DNA from: JAVVHH01 sp032249615
GTDB taxonomy: Bacteria > Pseudomonadota > Alphaproteobacteria > Acetobacterales > Acetobacteraceae
Direction of reading: 5' to 3'
Length of the DNA stretch: 5,318 bases
Assembly: GCA_032249615.1 (NCBI GenBank)
Contig: JAVVHH010000208.1
Location: 1 to 5,318, forward strand
Shown here: positions 1-4,620 of the stretch, piece by piece
Layout of the letters: each line of letters begins with the position of its first letter
Numbering within the stretch: position 1 is the stretch's first letter
The notes under the pieces: model-generated
Seen by the model: the letters and a program-made list of their open reading frames with translations, nothing else
Told to the model about the DNA's origin: nothing
The model's database searches: none
Program-made: the position numbers and the translations under genes

Positions 1-696
1 CTGCTGCCATTCATGATCTTCGGCGTGGTGTTCCTGCACATCGTGGCCCTGCACATCACCGGGTCGAACAACCCGCTCGGCATCGACGTGAAGACGCCGC
101 AGGACACGCTACCCTTTCACCCCTACTACACCACCAAGGATAGCGTCGGGCTCTGCGTCTACCTCCTAGTGTTCGCGCTGCTGGTGTTCTTCCTTCCGAA
201 CCTGCTGGGCGACCCCGACAACTACATCCAGGCCAACCCGCTGGTGACGCCGGCCCACATCGCGCCGGAGTGGTACTTCCGCCCGTATTACGCGATGCTT
301 CGGGCGGTCGAGTGGAAGCTCGGCGGCGTCATGGTGATGTTCGCGTCGATCCTGGTGCTGTTCTTCCTGCCCTGGCTCGACACCTCCCCGGTGCGCAGCA
401 CCCGGTTCCGGCCGATGTACAAGCCGTTCATGGCGTTGCTGGTGATCTCGTTCTTCGCCCTGCTCTATGTCGGCGGCAAGCCGCCGGAGGGTCTGTATGT
501 GGTGATCGGCCGGGTCGCCACGGCGTATTGGTTCCTACACTTCCTGGTCGTGCTGCCCGTCCTGGGCAAGATCGAGCGCCCGCTGCCGCTGCCGGAGAGC
601 ATCAGCAACCCGGTGCTTCGTTCACGTCCGCCCTCTTCGGGCGGCGGTGGCCCGCTCCCGCAAGGGGCAGCCGCCAAGCCTATGGATCGCGCATAA
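1..696 (+). CDS. petB: Cytochrome b of the bc1 complex, C-terminal part (5' end off window)
   Basis: This is the membrane core subunit of ubiquinol:cytochrome c oxidoreductase (complex III), which carries hemes bL and bH and both quinone sites in the inner membrane. The frame is open from base 1, so the ATG at 13 is internal; by comparison with Rhodobacter cytochrome b about 200 N-terminal residues are missing. The window opens inside helix D. The His at 37-39 matches the second heme bH ligand, and the His at 52-54 in LHITGSNNP matches the Qi-site histidine. Four more hydrophobic helices follow (about 145-205, 325-380, 427-475, 505-570), matching helices E to H. The Qo-site PEWY motif is at 265-276 and is followed by an unusual Arg (PEWYFR). 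The protein ends with a soluble Pro/Gly-rich tail of about 40 residues after KIERPLPLPESI. Its TAA overlaps the petC ATG by one base (TAATG), which suggests translational coupling. Family assignment is very secure. Confidence 0.97.
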   Translation: MLPFMIFGVVFLHIVALHITGSNNPLGIDVKTPQDTLPFHPYYTTKDSVGLCVYLLVFALLVFFLPNLLGDPDNYIQANPLVTPAHIAPEWYFRPYYAMLRAVEWKLGGVMVMFASILVLFFLPWLDTSPVRSTRFRPMYKPFMALLVISFFALLYVGGKPPEGLYVVIGRVATAYWFLHFLVVLPVLGKIERPLPLPESISNPVLRSRPPSSGGGGPLPQGAAAKPMDRA

Positions 697-1448
697 TGCG
701 GAACATCGTTCTCGCCCTGCTGGCCTCGGCCGCCTTCGCCAGCCCGGCGCTTGCCCAGGAGCACCCGGCGACGCCCCATGTGAAATGGAGCTTCGACGGG
801 CCGTTCGGATCGTATGACTACGCATCGGCGCAGCGTGGCTTCCAGGTTTACAAGGAAGTCTGCTCCAACTGCCATTCGATGAAGCTGCTTTCCTACCGCG
901 ACCTCCGTGGGATCGGTCTCAACGACGCCGAGATCAAGGCGATCGCGGCCGACATCACGGTGCCGGGCGGGACCAACGACCAGGGCGAGCCGATCGAGCG
1001 CCCCGCGCTACCGTCCGATCATTTCAAGATGCCGTTCGCCAACGACAAGGCGGCGCGGGCAGCCAATGGCGGCGCCCTGCCGCCTGACCAGTCGCTGATC
1101 GTCAAGGCGCGCGAAAATGGGCCCGACTACATCCACGCGCTACTGAACGGCTACGTCGACCCGCCGCCCGGCACCAAGGTGCCGGCGGGGCAGTACTACA
1201 ACGAGTATTTCCCGGGCCACTACCAGGCGATGCCGCAACCGCTGCATGACGGGCAGGTCGAATATTCCGACGGGACCAAGGCCACCGTCGAGCAGATGTC
1301 TAAGGATGTCGTGCAGTTCCTGACCTGGGCTTCCGAGCCCACCATGGAGCAGCGCAAGCAGCTGGGCGTGAAGGCCGTGCTGTTCCTCGCGCTGCTCACC
1401 GGGCTCACCTACAGCGTTAAGCGGAAGATCTGGAAGGACGTCCACTAA
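696..1448 (+). CDS. petC: Cytochrome c1 of the bc1 complex
   Basis: This 250-residue protein is the periplasmic c-type heme subunit of complex III; it takes electrons from the Rieske protein and passes them to soluble or membrane cytochrome c. Residues 1-20 form a Sec signal peptide ending in ALA, with cleavage expected before Gln21. The heme attachment motif CSNCH is at residues 56-60. NEYFPGHYQAMPQPL (169-183) contains Met179, the expected sixth heme ligand. One C-terminal membrane anchor spans about 225-241 and is followed by a basic stretch (KRKIWK), which places the tail in the cytoplasm. The frame is open far upstream, but the ATG at 696 is chosen because it gives a proper signal peptide directly at the N-terminus, overlaps the petB stop, and has a weak GGAT at 684-687 upstream. 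Length and features are those of a normal alphaproteobacterial cytochrome c1. Confidence 0.97.
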   Translation: MRNIVLALLASAAFASPALAQEHPATPHVKWSFDGPFGSYDYASAQRGFQVYKEVCSNCHSMKLLSYRDLRGIGLNDAEIKAIAADITVPGGTNDQGEPIERPALPSDHFKMPFANDKAARAANGGALPPDQSLIVKARENGPDYIHALLNGYVDPPPGTKVPAGQYYNEYFPGHYQAMPQPLHDGQVEYSDGTKATVEQMSKDVVQFLTWASEPTMEQRKQLGVKAVLFLALLTGLTYSVKRKIWKDVH

Positions 1449-1452
1449 CCGC

Positions 1453-2334
1453 GTGCCGGAGCAGATCAACCCCGTCATCGGTATCATTGGCGGGTCCGGC
1501 CTCTACGACATCCCCGGTCTCGAGCGGCGGCAGAAGCGCCGTATCGAGACCCCTTGGGGCAACCCGTCCGACGATCTGCTGTTCGGCGAACTCGGCGGCG
1601 TCCAGTGCGTGTTCCTGCCTCGCCATGGAAGCGGCCACATCACCTCTCCCACGCATCTCAACTACCGTGCCAATATCGACGCCCTGAAGCGGGCGGGCTG
1701 CACGGACATCCTGTCGCTCTCTGCGGTCGGGAGCCTCAAGGAAGAGCTGCCGCCAGGCCACTTCGTCATCGTCGACCAGTTCATCGATCGCAGCTTCGCG
1801 CGGGAGAAGAGTTTCTTCGGCGAAGGCTGCGTGGCCCACGTTTCGGTAGCCGACCCGGTGTGCGCCCGCCTGGGCGATGCATTGGAAGCCTCGGCCCGGC
1901 GCCTAGGACTGCCGGTGTCGCGGGGTGGGACCTACCTCGTGATGGAGGGGCCGCAATTCTCCACCCGGGCCGAGAGCCACCTCTATCGGAGTTGGGGCTG
2001 CAGCGTGATCGGCATGACCAACATGCCGGAAGCGAAACTGGCCCGCGAAGCGGAGCTCTGTTACGCTACCGTGGCGATGGTGACGGATTACGATTGCTGG
2101 CATGACGAGCATGAGGCCGTCACGGTCGACCAGGTGGTCCGCGTGCTGCTGGGCAATGCCGACAAAGCGAGATCGTTGGTCGCCGACGTGGTGCCGGCGC
2201 TCGGGGCGGCTCGGGGGCCATGCCCGCATGGCTGCGACCGGGCGCTCGAGCACGCGCTGATTACCAGGCCCGAGCATCGCGACCCCTCGCTCATGGCCAA
2301 GCTCGATGCGGTGGCCGGGCGCGTCCTATGCTGA
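1453..2334 (+). CDS. mtnP: S-methyl-5'-thioadenosine phosphorylase
   Basis: This cytosolic enzyme splits 5'-methylthioadenosine (a by-product of polyamine and quorum-signal synthesis) with phosphate into adenine and 5-methylthioribose-1-phosphate, feeding purine and methionine salvage. The 293 residues match the trimeric PNP/MTAP phosphorylase family. Visible are the phosphate loop GGSGLY (13-18), RHGSGH (57-62), the HLNYRANI segment (68-75), SAVGSL (90-95), MEGPQFSTRAES (164-175), GMTNMPEAKLAREAE (187-201) and TDYDCWH (211-217). Asp212 and Asp214 fit a 6-aminopurine (adenine) enzyme rather than a guanosine/inosine PNP, which has Asn in this region. The start is GTG at 1453, four bases after the petC stop, with GGAAGGA at 1432-1438 as a distant ribosome site (14-base gap). 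No ATG lies nearby in frame, and the motif order begins at residue 8, so a later start is unlikely. It is probably co-transcribed with petBC. Confidence 0.95.
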   Translation: MPEQINPVIGIIGGSGLYDIPGLERRQKRRIETPWGNPSDDLLFGELGGVQCVFLPRHGSGHITSPTHLNYRANIDALKRAGCTDILSLSAVGSLKEELPPGHFVIVDQFIDRSFAREKSFFGEGCVAHVSVADPVCARLGDALEASARRLGLPVSRGGTYLVMEGPQFSTRAESHLYRSWGCSVIGMTNMPEAKLAREAELCYATVAMVTDYDCWHDEHEAVTVDQVVRVLLGNADKARSLVADVVPALGAARGPCPHGCDRALEHALITRPEHRDPSLMAKLDAVAGRVLC

Positions 2335-3083
2335 AGCAGGAGCGCGACGGCGCGACCGCCGTTCTGACGCTGGACTACCCGGAGCGGCGCAACGCGCTGG
2401 CGATGCCGATGCGCGCGGCGCTGATCGAGGCCTTCGAGGCGTTCGAGGGCGATCTAGGCGTCCGGGCGGTCGTCATGACCGGCGGCGGCGGGACGTTCTG
2501 CGCCGGGGGCGACATCAGCGGGATGAACTCGGCCGACCTGCTGGCCGGGCGTGAGCGGTTCCGGACGACGCATAAGCTGGTGCGGCTGCTCATCAAGTCC
2601 CGGCTGCCGATCGTGGCTGCGATCGAGGGCTTCGCGGTCGGCGCCGGGCTGTCGTTGGCGCTATGCTGCGATACGGTCGTGGCGGCGGCGGATGCGAAGC
2701 TGGCGGCAGGTTTCGGCAGGGTCGGCCTTGTGGCCGATCTCGGCCTGCTGCACACGCTGCCGGCGCGGGTCGGGCAGGGCAGGGCACGGCAGGTGCTGCT
2801 CTACGGCGAGCAGATGACCGGAGAAGCAGCCGAGCGGATCGGCCTGGTCGATCATGTCGTGCCGAAGGGCGAGGCGTTGGCGACTGCGATGGAGCGGGCG
2901 CGCCTGTTCGCGGCGGCGGCACCGCTGCCGGTGGCGCTGACCAAGCAATATCTGGCGGCCGGGCTGGATGCGGCGCTGGATTGGGAGCGGGAGGTCCAGT
3001 CCTCCCTGTTCATGACGGCCGACCACGTCGAAGGACGTACGGCATTCATGGAGAAGCGGGCGCCGGTCTTTACCGGCCGTTAA
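2328..3083 (+). CDS. Crotonase-fold enoyl-CoA hydratase/isomerase family protein, isomerase-like active site
   Basis: This 251-residue protein is near normal length for a single-domain crotonase and acts on acyl-CoA thioesters. The oxyanion-hole segments are visible as FCAGGDI (57-63) and FAVGAGLSLALCCD (102-115). The two catalytic glutamates of rat crotonase (GGGCE and QPE) are absent: by hand alignment the first position is Ser109, and the second falls in GFGRVGL (128-134). Instead RVGLVADLG (131-139) places Asp137 where PaaG-type isomerases carry a catalytic Asp (GLVPD). A double-bond isomerase or another crotonase reaction is therefore likelier than simple hydration, but the substrate cannot be read from the sequence. 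The ATG overlaps the last 7 bases of mtnP with no clear ribosome site, so it is probably translationally coupled. The frame is open further upstream within mtnP, but that extension does not resemble the family. A 6-bp hairpin covers the 3' end of the gene. Confidence 0.9.
   Translation: MLKQERDGATAVLTLDYPERRNALAMPMRAALIEAFEAFEGDLGVRAVVMTGGGGTFCAGGDISGMNSADLLAGRERFRTTHKLVRLLIKSRLPIVAAIEGFAVGAGLSLALCCDTVVAAADAKLAAGFGRVGLVADLGLLHTLPARVGQGRARQVLLYGEQMTGEAAERIGLVDHVVPKGEALATAMERARLFAAAAPLPVALTKQYLAAGLDAALDWEREVQSSLFMTADHVEGRTAFMEKRAPVFTGR
3062..3077. terminator. Possible hairpin terminator between convergent clusters (weak)
   Basis: GCCGGT (3062-3067) and ACCGGC (3072-3077) form a perfect 6-bp stem with a 4-base loop, ending just before the crotonase gene's TAA. 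It reads equally on both strands and lies about 30 bases past the 3' end of the oppositely oriented tRNA, so it could serve both transcripts. No T-run follows on either strand, so this is not a classical intrinsic terminator and may simply be GC-rich coding sequence. Confidence 0.25.
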
Positions 3084-3107
3084 GCCTGCCGTGATACTCC
3101 TGCGGGA

Positions 3108-3182
3108 TGGTAGCAGCGGACGGATTTGAACCGCCGACCAAGGGATTATGATTCCCCTGCTCTACCGCTGAGCTACGCTGCC
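3108..3182 (-). tRNA. tRNA with CAU anticodon, probably elongator tRNA-Met
   Basis: The minus strand folds into a complete 75-base cloverleaf. The acceptor stem is GGCAGCG/CGCTGCT, with a G1-U72 wobble, discriminator A and an encoded CCA (3108-3110). The D-arm is GCTC-AGCGGTA-GAGC. The anticodon arm is GGGGA-ATCATAA-TCCCT, with anticodon CAT at 3148-3150. The variable loop is TGGTC and the T-arm is GGCGG-TTCAAAT-CCGTC. The initiator is unlikely, because there is no C1-A72 mismatch and no three G-C pairs flanking the anticodon loop. CAU can mean elongator Met or the lysidine-modified Ile2 tRNA; overall similarity to remembered alphaproteobacterial tRNA-Met genes favours Met, without certainty. 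It lies 46 bases downstream of mnmA in the same direction. Confidence 0.93.
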
Positions 3183-3203
3183 ATACCCTGTCGCGGGGCG
3201 CAC

Positions 3204-3232
3204 CTTTTGCCTCGCCGCTCGCTTCGCGTCAA
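3204..3232 (-). promoter_or_regulatory. Candidate sigma-70-type promoter for the tRNA
   Basis: On the minus strand TTGACG (3232-3227) is a 5/6 match to the -35 consensus. A 17-base spacer follows, then CAAAAG (3209-3204), a weak -10 with 3/6 matches. The -10 ends 21 bases before the tRNA 5' end, leaving a short leader. The next bases (GTGCGCCCCGCG) are very GC-rich, as in the discriminators of stringently controlled stable-RNA promoters. The -35 box overlaps the mnmA TGA stop codon. The weak -10 keeps confidence low; processing of the tRNA from the mnmA transcript is the alternative. Confidence 0.4.
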
Positions 3233-4290
3233 TGCGCTGCGATGAAGCCGCCGCCGATCAAATGCGAGCCGTCGTACATGACGCAGGCTTGGCCAGGGGC
3301 GGCGAGTGCGGGCTCGTCCAACTCGACGTGGGCGTTCTCGCCGACGCGGACGATGGTCGCCGGGTGCGGCGCCTCGCGGGCGCGGAGCTTGACGTCGCAG
3401 CGGAAGCGGGCGGGCGCGTCGGTGAGCCAGTTGAGTTGCCGGAGCGCGATCGCCTGGCGGCCGGCGGTGCGGGGGCCGACGGTGATGCGGTTCTGAGCCG
3501 GGTCGAGGGCGAGGACGGCTTGCCGGGCGCCGCCGATGGCGCTGGCGGGGCCGAGGCCCTTGCTCTGACCCACCGTGTAGTGCGCAAGTCCCTTGTGCCG
3601 GCCCTGGACGGTGCCGCCCGCATCGACGATGTCGCCCGGCTCGAGCGCGGCAGGACGCAGTTTGGCGAGCAGGTCGGTGTAGCGGCCGCTGGGCACGAAG
3701 CAGATGTCCTGGCTGTCGGGCTTGTCGGCGACGGCGAGGCCGAGACGGGCGGCTTCGGCGCGGACGGCCGCCTTGTCCGGCATGTCGCCGAGCGGGAAGC
3801 GGCTGAAGGCAAGCTGATCGCGCGTGGTGGCGAACAGGAACCAGCTCTGGTCGCGCGCGTCGTCGCGGGCGCGATGCAGTTCCGGCCCGGTTGGCCCCTC
3901 GATCCGGCGCACGTAATGGCCCGTCGCCATCGCCTCTGCGCCCAGATCGCGGGCGAGGCCCAGCAGGTCGGTGAACTTGACGCTCTGATTGCAGCGCACG
4001 CAGGGGATGGGCGTCTCGCCGCGCGCGTAGCTATCGGCGAAATCGTCGATCACGGCGGTGCGGAACCGCGCCTCCGCATCGATCACGTAGTGCGCGATGC
4101 CCAGCCGGTCGGCCACGTCGCGGGCGTCGCCGATGTCGCGGCCGGCGCAGCAGGCGCCCTTTCGCCCGGCGGCCGCGCCGTGATCGTACAGCTGTAGGGT
4201 AACGCCGATGACCTCGTGGCCCTGCTCGGCCAGCAGCCCGGCGACGACCGAGCTGTCGACGCCGCCCGACATCGCGGCGACGATGCGCAT
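3229..4290 (-). CDS. mnmA: tRNA-specific 2-thiouridylase MnmA
   Basis: This 353-residue cytosolic enzyme adenylates C2 of wobble uridine 34 in tRNA-Lys, -Glu and -Gln and replaces the oxygen with sulfur received from a cysteine desulfurase, giving the s2U core of mnm5s2U. The N-terminal PP-loop ATPase motif SGGVDSS is at residues 8-14, TGHY at 123-126 and DQSWFLF at 147-153. The catalytic cysteine pair is Cys100 (CNQSVKF, 100-106) and Cys197 (PDSQDICFV, 191-199), matching C102 and C199 of E. coli. The C-terminal third is the tRNA-contacting beta domain. Cys97 forms a CxxC with Cys100, where E. coli MnmA has DxxC; the ACCAGRD segment (46-52) adds another cysteine pair. The ATG at 4290 directly follows the ferredoxin TAG (TAGATG) and only a weak GGCGG precedes it, which suggests coupling to the ferredoxin gene. 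Length and motifs are intact. Confidence 0.97.
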   Translation of the reverse strand: MRIVAAMSGGVDSSVVAGLLAEQGHEVIGVTLQLYDHGAAAGRKGACCAGRDIGDARDVADRLGIAHYVIDAEARFRTAVIDDFADSYARGETPIPCVRCNQSVKFTDLLGLARDLGAEAMATGHYVRRIEGPTGPELHRARDDARDQSWFLFATTRDQLAFSRFPLGDMPDKAAVRAEAARLGLAVADKPDSQDICFVPSGRYTDLLAKLRPAALEPGDIVDAGGTVQGRHKGLAHYTVGQSKGLGPASAIGGARQAVLALDPAQNRITVGPRTAGRQAIALRQLNWLTDAPARFRCDVKLRAREAPHPATIVRVGENAHVELDEPALAAPGQACVMYDGSHLIGGGFIAAH

Positions 4291-4620
4291 CTAGCCGCCA
4301 GCGTTGCGCGTGCTGGCGGGCAGGGTCACGACCAGACCGTCCAGGGCCGGCGTCATGACGATCTGGCAGCCGAGCCGGCTCGTCTCCTGGAGCCCGAAGG
4401 CGAGGTCGAGCATGTCCTCCTCGTCCTCGGTGGGCTTGGCGAGCTTGCCGAACCAGGCCGGGTCGACGATGACGTGGCAGGTCGAGCAGGCCAGCGAGCC
4501 CTCGCAGGCGCCTTCCACGTCCACGTCATGCTTGTGTGCGATCTCGAGCACCGACAGGCCGAGCGGGGCGTCGACCTCGCGAGGAACGCCGTTCTTTTCG
4601 ATAAAGGTCATCTTCGGCAT
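4291..4620 (-). CDS. fdx: Adrenodoxin-type [2Fe-2S] ferredoxin
   Basis: This 109-residue soluble protein carries one [2Fe-2S] cluster and transfers single electrons. The ligands Cys39, Cys45 and Cys48 lie in GACEGSLACSTCH (37-49), with Cys85 in RLGCQIVMTPALDGL (82-96). The spacing C-x5-C-x2-C-x36-C is that of the ISC/adrenodoxin class (Fdx, mitochondrial FDX, putidaredoxin), and the acidic segment PTEDEEDMLD (63-72) is the expected partner-docking region. In ISC systems such a ferredoxin supplies electrons for cluster assembly on IscU; here the neighbours are a desulfurase and MnmA. The frame is open further upstream, but that sequence is the desulfurase in another frame. The ATG at 4620 overlaps the desulfurase TGA by one base (TGATG) and is preceded by GGAG; a second Met at residue 4 is a less likely start. 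The symbol rests on class, because Fdx, FdxB and related names are not separable here. Confidence 0.95.
   Translation of the reverse strand: MPKMTFIEKNGVPREVDAPLGLSVLEIAHKHDVDVEGACEGSLACSTCHVIVDPAWFGKLAKPTEDEEDMLDLAFGLQETSRLGCQIVMTPALDGLVVTLPASTRNAGG

Noticed and set aside
270..695. Upstream extension of the cytochrome c1 frame into petB.
   Set aside because: It is the petB coding region read in another frame, and it would bury the signal peptide 142 residues inside the protein.
577..696. Possible frameshift producing the odd Pro/Gly-rich end of cytochrome b.
   Set aside because: The tail ends in GAAAKPMDRA, resembling the end of other alphaproteobacterial cytochrome b proteins as I recall them, and its stop sits exactly at the petC start, so the frame appears intact.
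1417..1839. Antisense frame opposite petC/mtnP, along with other minus-strand frames across 465-3049.
   Set aside because: They oppose confidently identified genes, lack ribosome sites and domains, and have compositions expected from GC-rich codon bias.
2220..2327. Longer N-terminus for the crotonase-family protein starting inside mtnP.
   Set aside because: The extra 36 residues are basic, low-complexity and overlap mtnP heavily; family homology begins at the ATG at 2328.
3232..4197. Long open frame on the + strand opposite mnmA (about 320 codons).
   Set aside because: It mirrors the complementary strand of a strongly supported mnmA, consists mostly of Ala/Gly/Val/Arg/Asp, and shows no recognisable motif; this is typical of antisense frames in GC-rich genes.
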